The notes under the pieces: generated by a model
What the model saw: the letters and a program-made list of their open reading frames with translations, nothing else
Databases searched by the model: none
What the model was told of the DNA's origin: nothing
In this document: positions 23,296-35,941 of the stretch, one piece after another
Layout of the letters: each line of letters opens with the position of its first letter
Numbering within the stretch: position 1 is the stretch's first letter
Position numbers and translations under genes: made by a program
NCBI GenBank assembly: GCA_949358305.1
Contig: OX442317.1
Coordinates: 8,436,186-8,500,185, forward strand
DNA: 64,000 bases
From: Strigamia acuminata
Taxonomy: Eukaryota; Arthropoda; Chilopoda; Geophilomorpha; Linotaeniidae
Direction: 5' to 3'

Positions 23296-24975
23296 TGTTT
23301 TTACCTTGAAACCACCTTCAAGGAAACAATAGCGTTATTGCTAATTTTACTAACAGCTAGATCACGTTTTAAACGATATAATCAGCGTAAATAAGGAAAC
23401 AATTGTAATTTTTAGTGTATCGTAGTTGCTAATTTCACATAATCGATCGCACTCCATCATCTTAAGTGTCAATAAATGTCTCATCCGAAATGTTGGGCTC
23501 GACAGGATTTGAATTTTAAAAAATTAATTAATTAATTTGAATAAAACAGTGAAAATAGCGCGGAAATTGTGTGTCGTCGCGGGAAAATCAACACCTGGCC
23601 AGGCACAATAATTCAAGTTTATTCTGTCGACCTCGACCTAGATGATTTACCCATTAGTTGCCAGCATCGTTCCAGTATTGTATCAATTATATTTACAAGC
23701 CATATTTGCAAATTTTCAAATCAATTAATTTTTATTTTTATTTTTTTAGTATCATCGGGTGTAACATGGCGGAAACCGGGTTGACATAAACAGGAACTAC
23801 AAATAAAAAGCTGTGACAACAGGTAATTTATAGATTATTTTAAATTCAGTCAAATAAAAAAAATAAAAATAAAATAATCCAAAGTGTGTTGTTACGCGTA
23901 CAGACCGTTCCGCTAATCGACCGATTCGTATCGCTCATAGTCATATCCGATTAATTAATTGTTAAATTTCGACAACTAATTAATCGAACAAGAACGATAC
24001 GGATCGTAACAGTATTGTTTTTTACTCATATTTTAATCATTTTTTTTTAAACTAAAATAATTTTTTTCAGATTTTAGGCACGTCTATTGTACGTTAGAAT
24101 CAATTCAATAACAACACATAATCGAATTCCTTTTGATAAAATATTAAATTATTTTTTTTCAATTATTTTTTAGTTTGCCGAAAGAGAATTACAAGTTACT
24201 CGTGGAATTAGTTCAGAAGAAATATTAAAGCACTCACACGCATAAAAGCACGAAAAAGTCGCAATTTTTCGATGTTTTACTTAGGATTAGTTAGTCCCGT
24301 TGTCTTGATATTGACATTTCAAATCAAACTCTTTTAAAAATGTAAGCCATTAGAAATACATCAATATCCCAATTTTTCCTCTTCATTTCCCATTATTTAT
24401 AAAAATTCACTGAATTTCGGTTTCCTCGTAAAAACCACTACGTACAAGATATTTTTTCCTTGAAACCAACAAATTTTCTCCATTAATAACAATCCCAAAC
24501 AAAAATTTACTCCTGCCTTCACCCACATTTTTATTTATGTATTAAATCTTCCAATAAAATCGAAAATTTCTAGTTCTACTGACACAATTATTATTATTAC
24601 TATTATTAAATTGAGAGCAATGAGTAAAACTAACGACCAGTTTGGTCTTTCGCGCAGGTGTCTGCTTTGTCAACAATTCCAACAATTTCAAACTCTTATT
24701 TTTTCCTTATTTCACGGAACTCCATTTTCTCACATCAATAAATAACCTGTTGTTTGTTTCCACTTTTACAATTCCGTATTCATTTTACCAGTTAATTACT
24801 GATTAATCGAATTTTATTCTACTCTTTTAAAGTGAATTCATTCAATTTTTAAGCCACATTGGGACGATTCTTGTGTAATGAAGGAAACTGTCAACACATT
24901 ATTCAATAGCTTCCATTGTACCGTCACATCAAACTGACTGAATGATTGCGCATGTGAATAATTTGTGTGCAGGCA
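23296..24975. other. Intergenic before the GMC cluster
   Basis: AT-rich and gene-free as far as I can see. A short imperfect inverted repeat lies at about 23891-24010 (outer GTTACG/CGTAAC, inner GATTAATTAATTG/CAACTAATTAATC) and may be a tiny decayed element. An AAGGAAACTGTCA block at 24881 also occurs upstream of GMC-F (51963) and probably belongs to the GMC-A promoter region. Confidence 0.45.
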
Positions 24976-25013
24976 TTTATCCTCATCAATAGACATCATT
25001 TTTCGATATAAAC
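24976..25013 (+). promoter_or_regulatory. GMC-A core promoter (TTTATCCTC + TATA)
   Basis: TTTATCCTC at 24976-24984 (GATA-like on the reverse strand) and TATAAAC at 25007-25013, 22 bases apart, 55 bases before the ATG. The same pair and spacing recur upstream of GMC-E, F and I. Confidence 0.75.
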
Positions 25014-25068
25014 CCAAATCATTTCGCCCAACGACACACTTGAGCGTTTTTATTCAACCGAGCCCGTA

Positions 25069-28029
25069 ATGAATTTTTATATATCTCTGATTTTTATTCT
25101 TGTAGTAAAAATTGACTTTGGCTCACCAGAATGCGTGGACAAAGACTACGACTACATCGTAGGTGAGTACATTAATTTTATCCAATTGGAAATTGACATT
25201 TATGATTAAAAATTGATTTTCTTCAGTTGGTGCGGGTGCCACTGGCTCTGTAGCTGCTACAAGACTCTCTGAAGACCCCAACGTTGAAGTATTGTTGTTA
25301 GAAGCTGGAGGAAAGCCGCCGGAAAAGACAAACATTCCTTTAATCGCATTCGAGTCGCTGAGGACTGAAATGGATTGGAATTACACGTCAACGCGACAAC
25401 AACACTGTTGTAACTTATTCAACGGTCGAGTAAGTGAAACGAACAATCTTCATTCTAATTTGGTGTTTGCTTCGATGAATTGTTGATATGTTTAAATTTT
25501 ATCAGATACTACGCTTATTTCGCGGTAAGGTGTTAGGTGGCACGGGTACACTCAATTCCATGGCGCACACTCGAGGAAATAGAAAGGATTATGACAACTG
25601 GGAGAAATTGGGAAATCCTGGATGGAATTATTCGGCAGTTATGCCTTACTTTCTCAAGTTAGAAGATTATGACATACCTTATCCTAAAGAAGATGGTTTG
25701 TACATTTATTTATTCAAGTCAAATATTAAACTCATTTATTATTGTTGTTAACCAACTTTTGGAATTTCTAATGCAGCTAAGTATCACAGTAGAGGTGGTC
25801 CGATAACAGTTTCAATTCCATCTTTCAAGACACCAATGGCGTACGCTTTTCTCGATGCTGGGACTGAAATTGGTCAACCACTAGTTGACTATAATGCAAG
25901 GACTCAGACTGGTAAATATCTTAATATTTAGGCTTAGCAAGTTCTTATCTGGCGTGGATTTGTGTAATGGTTTTAGTTTCAAATAAAAATTTTAAGTAGT
26001 TACAGAGTAATTACATTTTCAAAATTGTCAGATCTCTCTGACTCACCCTGTACACATTTTTAAAAAAATACTTTTTATTGCGCAGGTTTCATGTATCCGC
26101 CAGTCACGCTTAAAAATGGTTCTCGATGCAGTAGTTATACCTGTTATTTAAAACCTGCCATGTCAAGATCAAACTTAGATGTTGTGATACACGCATTAGC
26201 AACTAAGGTTAGTAAATGGTTACTGTTGGTCTATTCTACTTAGATTCATGACTTATTTATTATTTTAAAGGTAGTTGTAGATAAAAACAAGAGAGCAACT
26301 GGTGTAGAATACACGAGAAAGTCTGCCAAGTGTAGAGTTAATGCAAGAAAGGAAGTTATTGTGTCAGGAGGAGTTTTCAATAGTCCCCAATTGCTAATGC
26401 TATCAGGAATTGGACCGAAGGAAACATTAAAAAAATTCAAAGTAAGTTTTAACTGCCCTAAAGAAAAGTTTTCATTGCAGTAGAGCGTCAATTATCCGAA
26501 CGTCGGTTAACCAAACAGCATTTTATTGACTTTTAAATGAAATTTGTTTGATTTTTTGTTTTCGTGTACAATACATTAGGTGCGTTTAATCTTAAATGGA
26601 TTTCCGAAATCTTGATTTTCTTGATTTTCAGAAATCAAGTAAATCGGATTTCAACTTAGAACGACCCTAAAATTTCCCAAAATCCAACTGTTGCAAATGC
26701 ACAATGTGTTCGGATAATCAACCCTTTCCTGTCCCAAGTTCTTGAAGGAAGAATAATACAGAAAAACTGACCGGAAGTTTTTGTAATCGAATTCCAGATT
26801 CCGGTAGTAGCAAATCTTCCAGGCGTGGGACAAAATCTTCAGGACCATCAGTCTGTCGGCGGACAAATGTACACACTGAACCAGAAAGTCAGCTACAACC
26901 GTCTGCGATACCGTACCAAAAAATACTTCGACGAGTGGTACAGGAATAAGACTGGTCCCATGACTTGCCCGGAAGCTTTCGAAGGAATTGCTTATCACCA
27001 AACAAACCTCGTCAAAGGCGTTAAGGACTATCCAGACATTGAAGTGTATTTTGATTCAGACAACTTAGTTCGAATAGTCCAAAAAGACATTAATCCTGTA
27101 AGTTAAGCTAAGATATATTTTCAGAAGCGCCTGGCGACAGGGGTCTCCAGACCAATGAAATTACAGACACAAACCAGGAATGATTAATGCATACTAACCA
27201 TATCGCGACTAAATAAGTGCCCAATTCCCATCACATTAAAAGAAACTAGTTAAGGTGAGGTTCGCTGGCAAAGGGGGGTCAAGGGGGGGCGCTGGCCCCC
27301 TTGTTAAAAAAACCCAAGAACACGCGGAAAACCAAGAAACAGCATTAGTCACTCCTGGCTGAGGAGCCTTCTGTAGCCAGGCGCTACTTATGTTTTCTTT
27401 TTTTTACCAGAAATCTTTAATCTTTTCAGCTTTTTCCATTGTTTCTGCCAGGACCAACTAGAGATGTGATTTCATTTGCTCCAATTATCCTACGTCCCAA
27501 AAGTCGTGGATATGTGACCCTTAGGAGCAACAATCCTCACGATCATCCCATTATAAATCCCAACTTTTTGTCTCATCCCGATGATATTAAGACGTTAGTC
27601 GAAGGAGTCAAATTTGTTCGAAAACTTGCCGCTACAAAAGCATTTCAGAAATATGGAGCCCGATTGGTTGTTTGGGGATATATACCTGATTGCACACTTT
27701 ACATACTCTGGTCCGAAGCATACCTCAGGTGCATAGTTAAAGTTCTTTTAGTAAATTGGAATCACCCAACTAGCACCTGTAAAATGGGGCCGGCAAGCGA
27801 CCATATGGCTGTGGTTGATCACAGATTAAGGTAATCTATGTGCAGAAACAATTGTTGATTATGTTTGATTGGTAACCATTTTGTTACTTGTTACAGAGTG
27901 CATGGCATTACGGGTCTACGAGTTGCTGATGCATCAATTATGCCGAATATTGTATCTGGCCATCCTACTGCTCCATGTCAGATGATTGGTGAAAAGGTTT
28001 CTGATATGATCAAACAAGATAATAAATAA
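25069..28029 (+). CDS. GMC-A: secreted GMC oxidoreductase
   Basis: FAD-dependent glucose-methanol-choline oxidoreductase, probably secreted, oxidising an alcohol or sugar of unknown identity. Nine exons: 25069-25162, 25227-25429, 25506-25695, 25777-25911, 26086-26207, 26271-26441, 26798-27097, 27430-27830 and 27897-28029, giving 582 residues. A signal peptide ([19 protein letters not shown]) precedes the FAD Rossmann motif [19 protein letters not shown] signature 1 is [19 protein letters not shown]; signature 2 region is [12 protein letters not shown]. The active site has His in [10 protein letters not shown] and a second His in [14 protein letters not shown], where insect glucose dehydrogenases usually have Asn. 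Intron 6 and intron 7 each contain a short transposon. All phases agree, so the gene looks functional. Confidence 0.93.
26478..26731. mobile_element. Pogo/Tigger-like MITE in GMC-A intron 6
   Basis: Terminal inverted repeats CAGTAGAGCGTCAATTATCC and CAGGAAAGGGTTGATTATCC (reverse complement of the right end) flank AT-rich filler with no coding capacity. TIRs of the CAGTRGARC...ATTATC type are typical of pogo/Tigger derivatives. The ends are diverged and a TA duplication is not clear. Confidence 0.65.
27126..27385. mobile_element. 260-base TIR element in GMC-A intron 7
   Basis: Inverted ends AGCGCCTGGCGACAGGGG and AGCGCCTGGCTACAGAAG (right end, reverse complement), about 19 of 23 bases matching. 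The interior has a G-run and a matching C-run near 27280. Paralogous GMC introns lack it. No superfamily could be assigned. Confidence 0.65.
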
Positions 28030-28340
28030 TTAGCCAATGAATCAATTAAATTGATAAATTTATTTTAGAATGAAAATGTGTTGAGGAATTTTTTGTTTTG
28101 TTTTAGTCTGATTGTGTGAATCAGTCTTGTTCTAACCTTTAATTTAGTTAATAAAGTAATATATACACTAACATCTAAAAAAAATCTAATTTATTTGCAT
28201 GTTCTACAGCATTTAACACAGTTGGAATGCCAAAATGGCCTGAGACTGCAATCTAAAGTCGAACGCAGCGTCTTACAACAACTTCAGCTGGTAGACTGAG
28301 GCTGATAGGTTTCTAGAACACTCATCTAGTTTGTTGTAGA
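28030..28340 (+). repeat. GMC 3' flank duplicated after A and B
   Basis: The flank after GMC-A matches that after GMC-B (33486-33890) almost base for base, including the AATAAAGTAATAT signal and TGGAATGCCAAAATGGCC. The second copy contains about 100 extra bases. It marks the duplication unit that made A and B. Confidence 0.8.
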
Positions 28341-28819
28341 AGGGGCCTGCCCTCCAAAAGCGAATTCCGTTTATTTTTGGATACCCGCTCGTACTATGCG
28401 CGTATGACTGCACGAACTAATTTCAGGCTTTCTCCAAAATTACTTGTTTTGCAAGCGGAAGAATTTTTTTTGTTTTTTTTTACCCCAAAATTGCAGTTTT
28501 TTGTTTAAAAAGCATGCTTTTTTTGCTTCTAAATTCCAGTTTTTGGTCACGTTCGGTCGACATGAACTGGAATGTTGAACGAACTTGACCAAGAGCAGAA
28601 GTGACCAAGGGTGAATTTTGAAAATTCAGCCCTTGGATACTGGTCAACATTCATAATCAGTAGAGACCGGATATTTATGCAAAATAAAATTCGTTTTATG
28701 TGCATAAGATATGCACTAAAAATTCTATTTTATGCAAAATAAAAATAAAAATATGCAAAACAAAAAAATTCATTTGATTGAAATCAGGTGTTAAATAACA
28801 ACTTAATGCCATTTCAAAG

Positions 28820-29870
28820 ATGTCAAGATCAAACTTACGCATTTGCAACAAAGGTTAATAAATGATTACTGTTTGTCTATTGTACTAACATTTATAATTT
28901 ATTTATTATTTTAAAGATAGTTGTAGATGAAAACAAGAGAGCTACTGGTGTAGAATACACGAGAAAGTCTGCCAAGTGCAAGAAAGGAAGTTATTGTATC
29001 AGGAGGAACTTTCAATAGTCCCCAATTGCTAATGCTGTCAGGACCCAAGGAAACACTAAAAAAATTCAAAGTAAGTCTTAGCATCTGTAAACAAAAGTTT
29101 ATATTACAAAGTACACCCGTGGACAAACAACTTTCCTGCAGTACAGTTGTTTTAAAAATCCATTGATATTTAATGACATTACCGTATTGCAGGGAAGTGT
29201 TTTTGTTCACGGGTGTACTTGTAGGAACTTGTGTACAGTCGAAACTCGTTATAACGAATTGCAAGAGACTGGAAAAATCGATTCGTTATAACGAGAATTC
29301 TTTAAAACGAATTAGCTCCAAAAAAATTAAATTTCACCATAAACAATGCTATTTATTTATAAACATGGTGATGTTTGTTTGAAATAAACTATTGACAGTA
29401 GTTTTCAAAATAAAATTCTCAATATCATTAGTTTTAAAAATAAAATTTTCTGGTGCATTGCATACGGTATGTACAGTTGATGGCTTCTTGCCATTGTCAT
29501 TGGCATTAATAATGTTAAACTTGTCCTGAATCGAAATTGCCTTTCATTTGGCAGCCAATTTAAAACGGGAAATTTTTCATTTTTCTTCGGTTTTCTAAAT
29601 ATGGGTATAAGATGTTGTGATCAGTTTTGAAAATTCGTTATGACAAGGGCTTGTTAGTATTACAGTGTACATAAAAACTTGTTTGTTACAACGAATTATT
29701 CGTAATATTGAAATTCGTTATAACCTATGGCTGGCTAACCAAGTCATTTTTAAAAAATTGTTATATCGATAATTTATTAAAGTTATTTTAAAGAATTTTA
29801 GTCACCAAACTAGCACATGTCAAATGGGGCCGACAAGTGACCATATGGCTGTTATAGATCACAGATTAAG
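28820..29870 (+). pseudogene. GMC fragment between A and B
   Basis: Three blocks match GMC exons in order: the end of exon 5 (28820-28853, with an internal deletion), exon 6 (28917-29070, lacking 17 of 171 bases so out of frame) and the last 70 bases of exon 8 (29800-29870, THQTSTCQMG-type segment followed by a preserved donor). Exons 1-4, 7 and 9 are missing. A pogo-like MITE sits between the second and third blocks. Clearly non-functional. Confidence 0.85.
29236..29733. mobile_element. Pogo-like MITE in the GMC fragment
   Basis: The left end CAGTCGAAACTCGTTATAACGAAT and right end (reverse complement) CAGCCATAGGTTATAACGAAT form imperfect TIRs. Inner GTTATAACGA palindromes recur at 29281-29293 and near the right end. 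TA precedes the left end. No ORF. Confidence 0.6.
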
Positions 29871-30497
29871 GTAATCTATGTGCAGAAACAATTGTTGATG
29901 ATATTTTATTAAGATGCGCGCCATAAGTATAGAATAATCAGTTTTTTTTAAATATTTTTTTTTGCGCTTTATCTGGAATCAAACCAATTTTTTAATAGAT
30001 GTATTTTGGCATTAGAATTCATTTAAAATTAACAGGTTTATAAGTTTGATAGAAAAATAAATTTGGCAGTGATTTTACATAAAAATGGGGGTGACATAAG
30101 TATAGAATATTTTAGGTTTGATGTGACCAGGCTAAATCGGCCGCCATTTTAGAAGTTAGGCCTATACAATCTTTGGTGCAGCAGTTTAAATATGGCGTAT
30201 TAAACAAAACGCCATATTGCTGTTTGGTCTAAAAAAAATTTTCGAATAAAAAATATATTTTAAATGACGAACCTTTTTTAGCACCTGAAGGAAATTTCAG
30301 GGTCATCATAGAATTTACAAAAAAAAGTCGAGTTTTATAAAATTAATGAGGAAATTTTTTTACAATAATTATATAACAAAGTTACACGAGAATAATATAC
30401 GCAATGTTTTGCAAGTTTTCAATATAAACCCAATTCATGAACCCATCGACTCATTAGAGCTGTTTCTTTTTCAACCTATTTCAACTTTCCATTCGTT
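29871..30497. promoter_or_regulatory. GMC-B upstream region
   Basis: From about 30120 the sequence matches the upstream DNA of GMC-C and GMC-D (CGGCCGCCATTTTAGAAGTTAG block, then CACCTGAAGGAAATTTCAGG). TATAAAC lies at 30423-30429, 68 bases before the ATG. The TTTATCCTC motif of the other copies was not found. Confidence 0.65.
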
Positions 30498-33485
30498 ATG
30501 GATTTTTTAATATCTCTGATTTTTCTTTTTCTAGTGAAAATTGGCTTTGGCTCAGCACAATGCGTGGACAAAGACTACGACTACATCGTAGGTGAGTAAA
30601 TAAATTTTATCTAATTATAATTGTTATTTATAATTAAAAATTGATTTCCTTTAGTTGGTGCAGGTGCCACAGGATCCGTAGTTGCTACAAGACTCTCTGA
30701 AGATGCCGACGTTGAAGTATTGTTGTTAGAAGCTGGAGGAGAGCCGGCGGAGACGACAAATATTTCTTTACTCGCATTAAATGCGCTGAGGACTGAAATG
30801 GATTGGAATTACACATCAACGCCACAAAAACACTGTTGTAGCCTACACGTCAACCGGGTTAGTAAAACTGTCTATCTTCATTTTTATTACATGTTGGTAT
30901 TGCAAATTGTTACTGATGTGTTTAAATTCTATCAGAAACTAGAATTATTTCGCGGTAAAGTGTTAGGTGGTTCGGGTACCCTCAACACGATGGCGTACAC
31001 TCGAGGAAATAGAAGGGATTACGATAACTGGGAGAAATTAGGAAATCCTGGATGGAATTATTCGGCAGTTTTGCCTTACTTTCTCAAGTCAGAAGATTAC
31101 GATATACCTTATGCTAAAGAAGATGGTTTGCACATTTATTTATTCAAATAAAATATTCTTCTTATTTATTATTATTATTTACCAATTTTGGTTATATCTA
31201 ATGCAGCTAAGTATCACAGTAGAGGTGGTCCAATAACAGTTTCAATTCCATCGTTCAAGTCACCAATGGCGGGCGCCTTTCAAGATGCTTTAACTGAAAT
31301 TGGTCAACGACCGGTTGATTACAATGCTTAGACTCAGACTGGTAAATATCTCAATTCTTAGGCTTAAAACGAATCCTTACCAAATATTATCTAACCTAGC
31401 GATTCTCAAACAATGTAATGTGGTATATTTTGTTAAAAAGTAATTTATTTTTAGAATTTTGTTTTCCAAAAAACTATTTTTCACACGGAATAAGTTCTGA
31501 ATGCTATTTTTCAGCCAAAACTACATAAGCATTTTGGGAGGAACTTTAAATTTATTGCCTATGTCAATCGAATTGTAAAGCGGTTGTGTGGCAGTTGTGA
31601 GGTGCTTTTGTAACCAACTGCCCTTGCTCGCCGATCACTTGCCTGCAATACAACGCGCTTGCGCAGCTCTCGCTTCTTTCCCGCGGTGTTAATAAGGATA
31701 AAATAGTCATTTATAAAATACAGTTTCATAAACAACCCTGAATACTTTTCACTTTTATACAATAGATTAAGGAAATTGAAAACAAAAATTTTGACAGTTT
31801 TCGCCACAATAAACTAAACGATTCTATATCAAAGGAAAAGTGCATTTTTTATTGCATCCTTAAACTGTCATTGAATTTTTTCCTTTTTTGGCATTATTTG
31901 ACATATTGAGCACTTGTTAAATTTGGCAAAAATTCTCTTTTTGGCGGCACATTCTGGTTGAATTGAAGAACTTCTGTCAAATTTCTTGGTGTTCGGGGCT
32001 TGATTTTAGGGAACTTGATGAAATATGACTTCCTAGTGTAGTATATCTTCGTGGAGAACTACGGTACTTCTACGGTACTCCATTCACTCTTAAAAACGGT
32101 TCTCGATGCAGTAGTTACACATGTTTTTTAAAACCTGCCATGTCAAGATCAAACTTAGACGTTGTGACCCACGCATTAGCAACTAGGGTTAGTAAATGGT
32201 TACTGTTGGTCTATTATACGTAGATTCATCACTTATTTATTATTTTAAAGGTAGTTGTAAATGAAAACAAGAGAGCTACTGGTGTAGAATACACGAGAAA
32301 TTCTACCACGTGTAGAGTTAATGCAAGAAAGGAAATTATTGTATCAGGAGGATCTTTCAATAGTCCCCAATTACTAATGCTGTCAGGAATAGGACCCAAG
32401 AAAACACTAAAAAAATTCAAGGTTAGGTTTAACAATCGTAAACAAAAGTTAATATTGAAAGTGCTGGTAGGAACTGACTGAGTTATTTGGCATTGACGTT
32501 TGAATCAAATTCCAGATTCCGGTAGTAGCAAATCTTCCAGGAGTAGGACAACACCTTCAAGACCATCAGTCTCTCGGCGCACTAACGTACAAGTTAAATA
32601 ACACAGTCAGCTACAACGCTCGGCAATACCTAACTAAAGAATACTTCGACGAGTGGTATGTGAATAAGACTGGTCCCATGACTTGTCCCGCGGCTTTTGA
32701 AGGAGTTGCTTTTTACCAATCTAAACTCGTCAAAAATATTACCGACTATCCAGATCTTGAAGTGTATTTCAATTCAGACAACCTAATGCAAGTAATCCAA
32801 CCAGAAATTAATCCTGTAAGTAATAGGTATTGCAATATAAATTGATATTGCCAGCAGTACTGAATGATTAATCATTACATTGCAGCTTGTATTACCGTTT
32901 TTGCCGCCACCAACTGAAAATGAAATTTCATTTCTTCCAGTTGTCCTTCGTCCTAAAAGTCGTAGATATGTGACTCTTAGGAGCAATAATCCTCTCGATT
33001 ACCCCATTATAAATCCCAATTTTTTGTCTCATCCGGATGATATTGAGACGTTAGTCGAAAGAGTTAAATTTGTGAGGAAACTTGCTGCGACACAAGCGTT
33101 TCAGAAATATGGTGCTCAGACGGGTGTTTCGAGATTTGTACCTGAGTGCTCGGTGTACACACTTTGGTCCGATGATTACCTCAGGTGCATGGTTAAATCT
33201 ATTATGCAAGAAATTTTTCACCCAAGTAGCACATGTAAGATGGGTCCAGCAAGTGACCTTATGGCTGTGGTAGATCACAGATTAAGGTAATCTATGTGCA
33301 GAAACAATTGTTGATGACATTTGATTGGTAACCATTTTGTCACTTGTTACAGAGTGCATGGTATAAAGGGTCTAAGAGTTGCTGATGCATCAATTATGCC
33401 CAATATTGTATCTGGCCATCCTACTGCTTCGTGTCAGATGATTGGTGAAAAGGTTTCTGATATGATCAAACACGATAATAAATAA
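30498..33485 (+). pseudogene. GMC-B: GMC oxidoreductase with disabling lesions
   Basis: All nine exon equivalents are present: 30498-30591, 30655-30857, 30936-31125, 31207-31341, about 32080-32187, 32251-32421, 32516-32815, 32886-33286 and 33353-33485. Exon 4 contains an in-frame TAG at 31329-31331, where paralogs have an Arg or Lys codon. Exon 5 has lost its acceptor and first codons: paralogs read GCAG then GFMYPPF, while here the sequence before PFTLKNGS is ACTTCTACGGTACT. The remaining splice sites, the FAD motif ([16 protein letters not shown]) and the His pair ([17 protein letters not shown]) are intact, so the damage is recent. A truncated product of about 200 residues is possible. A read error at the TAG would not explain the lost acceptor. 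Confidence 0.82.
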
Positions 33486-33890
33486 TTAACCAATGAATCA
33501 ATTAAATTGATAAATTTATTTTAGAATGAAAATGTGTTGAGGAATTTTTCGTTTTGTTTCAGTCTTGTTTTAACTTTTAAATTAGTTAATAAAGTAATAT
33601 ATACACTAACACCTAACAAATCTAATTTATGTGCATGTACTACAGCATTTAACACAGTTGGAATGCCAAAATGGCCTGAGATTGCATTCTAAAATAAAAT
33701 AGTTAATGTCTATGGGAATGAGCCTCACATTGTTCATGTAAATCAGTCATTTCAAAATAGGTGCCCCGCTTTGGCATAGTCTCCAAAAGAAATTCACTGA
33801 AGTCGAACGCAGCGTCTCACAACAACTTCAGCTGGTAGACTGATGCTGATAGGTTTCTAGAACACTCATCTAGTTTGTGTTAGACGGGGC

Positions 33891-34928
33891 CTGCCTTCCA
33901 AAAGAGAATTCCGTTTATTTTTGGGTATGTATTCCACCCATTAATAATCAGTGATATTCGCTGCTTGCAATTACAGAAAACTTTGAGAAAATGATCAAAA
34001 ATGAACTTTTTTTACCATAAAAATTTATCATCTCGATATTGCTGTGACATTCGTCAACATAGAGTGTAAAAACATCTGAGGAATTAAAAAATCTGGTCAG
34101 TTTTTGAAAAATCGGAATAGAAACTAACCGTGGCCAAAAACTTTTAAAAAATGTCCAAATGAGATTGTTTTTGGCCAAACTCTGTACCAAAAGTTATTGT
34201 CGCTAGTAGAAAGAGCGTAAATTTCTACACATGAAACATGTTTAAAACATTGCAAAACCATTAACCTCAATTTTAAGCTTATATCTCTGCAACGTTGAAA
34301 GATGTACAAACGTGGGAATTTGTTTAAACGTTCTATCCATGGTCGTTCTATCCATGGTCTTAATCGGTCTCGTCGGTGAATTTTTTAACTTTCAAAATTG
34401 GTTTTAAATTGATCAAATTTCAATTTGAAATTTTAAAAATTATGTTCAATTTCTCGAATTTCAATTTGCAATTTTAAAAATTTGTTTTTAAATTTCCGTA
34501 CCACAAATACTCTGATAGAACATCTGCGCTCTATTGATAGTAACTTCAATTAGTACTTTTATTTCAGTGTTCTCAATCAATTAATACATTTATTTTATTG
34601 GGTTGCGACCTTAAAATATAAATGGATGTTCTTCATTTATTTATAAGGTCGGCCATCTGGTCTATAGAATCCAGATGTCTGGTTTAAGACTAAACTTGTA
34701 TAAAGTTTCATGATTTGTGAGCTATACAATCTATTAAGTCACTCTGGGTCGCGAACGCCATCTGGTGAGCTTTAACTAAATGCGTGTCTAAAGACAGGCG
34801 GTTGACAGTGTGGTTTATCCGTGTAACAATATCCATTGTGACTGAAAGCAGACCAAATCGGCCGCCATTTTAGAAGTTAGACTTAGGCAACCTTTGGTAT
34901 CGCAGTTTAAATACGGCATATTGTTTAA
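33891..34928. other. Intergenic, B to C
   Basis: No gene recognised. From about 34845 the sequence is the duplicated GMC upstream region (CGGCCGCCATTTTAGAAGTTAG) shared with B and D. Short minus-strand ORFs at 33948-34309 overlap each other in different frames and lack coding features. Confidence 0.45.
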
Positions 34929-35657
34929 CCGTCAGAAGGACAATCTTCAAAGACGACGCTTTGGTGCCCACAATGTACCTATTTGGGGACAAAATAATTA
35001 AATCCGGAAGGTCGTTAGCTTAAGCGCTGTTAGGGTAGTGTGACAAATTGTCGCACTTGACGCTACTGTTGTTGAAAAAGTTTAATTTATCCTAAAAAAT
35101 TTAATTCTAAGTGAAAAAGTTTAATTTATCCTAAAAAATTTAATTTTAAGTGAAAAAGTTTAATTTATCCTAAAAAAATTAATTTTAAGTGAAAAAGTTT
35201 AATTTATCCTAAAAAAATTAATTTTAAGTGAAAAAGTTTAATTTATCCTAAAAAAATTAATTTTAAGTCAAAAAGTTTAATTTATTCTTAAGAAATTTAA
35301 TTTTAAATGTATATTTTAGCCAGAAATGGAACCGTGTAATCACTTGTGTTGGACTAATAGAACTAGCGCCATACGGTGTCTGCTGATAAAAATTGGAATC
35401 ACTAAGTACAGAAGCGTTTTTATAAAATTGGGAGAAGCCAACTTAAATTTAAGCTGGAATTTCTAAGGGGCAGAATTTTCAAAGGTGAATAAATAAATAA
35501 ATAATGTACAGAACACTCCAAATTTTTTTTGAAAGAAACATTATTGTTGTGTGAACAAAGTCAGAGATTTTCAGATAATTATAGTAAACCAAAAAAAAGT
35601 TGTCCTATTCAATAAGAGTGTTGTCCCCAAATAGGTATAGGGTTGCCCTTCTGAGGG
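34929..35657. mobile_element. piggyBac-type non-autonomous element
   Basis: Flanked by TTAA on both sides (34925-34928 and 35658-35661). Ends are CCGTCAGAAGGACAAT and, reverse complemented, CCCTCAGAAGGGCAAC (13 of 16 match), with a second inverted block TACCTATTTGGGGACAA inside each end. The matching upstream sequence of GMC-D reads ATTCTTTAAACTG with a single TTAA, the empty site. There is no transposase ORF. TTAA duplication is diagnostic of piggyBac-type insertion. Confidence 0.88.
35075..35315. repeat. 39-base tandem repeat inside the piggyBac-type element
   Basis: Six copies of a 39-base unit containing GAAAAAGTTTAATTTATCC and TAAAAAATTTAATTTTAAGT. The array expanded within the mobile element. 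Confidence 0.9.
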
Positions 35658-35866
35658 TTAAACTGCTGGTTTGTCTAAAATAAATTTTCGAATCAAAAAT
35701 ATATTTTAAATGACGAACTTTTCGCTGCACCTGAAGGAAATTTCAGTGTCATCATAAAATTTACAAAAGAAAGTCGAGTTTTATGAAAAAAATAAGGAAA
35801 AAATTCTACTATAATTATCTAACAAAGATACATAAGAATAACATGCAATGTTTTGCAAGTTTTTGA

Positions 35867-35873
35867 TATAAAC
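35867..35873 (+). promoter_or_regulatory. GMC-C TATA box
   Basis: TATAAAC, 68 bases before the GMC-C ATG, in the same context (GATATAAACCCAA) as GMC-A and B. No TTTATCCTC motif is present at the usual distance. Confidence 0.65.
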
Positions 35874-35941
35874 CCAATTTATAAACCTATCGACTCACTA
35901 GAGCTGTTTCTTTTTCAACCTGTTTCAACTTTCCATTCGTT

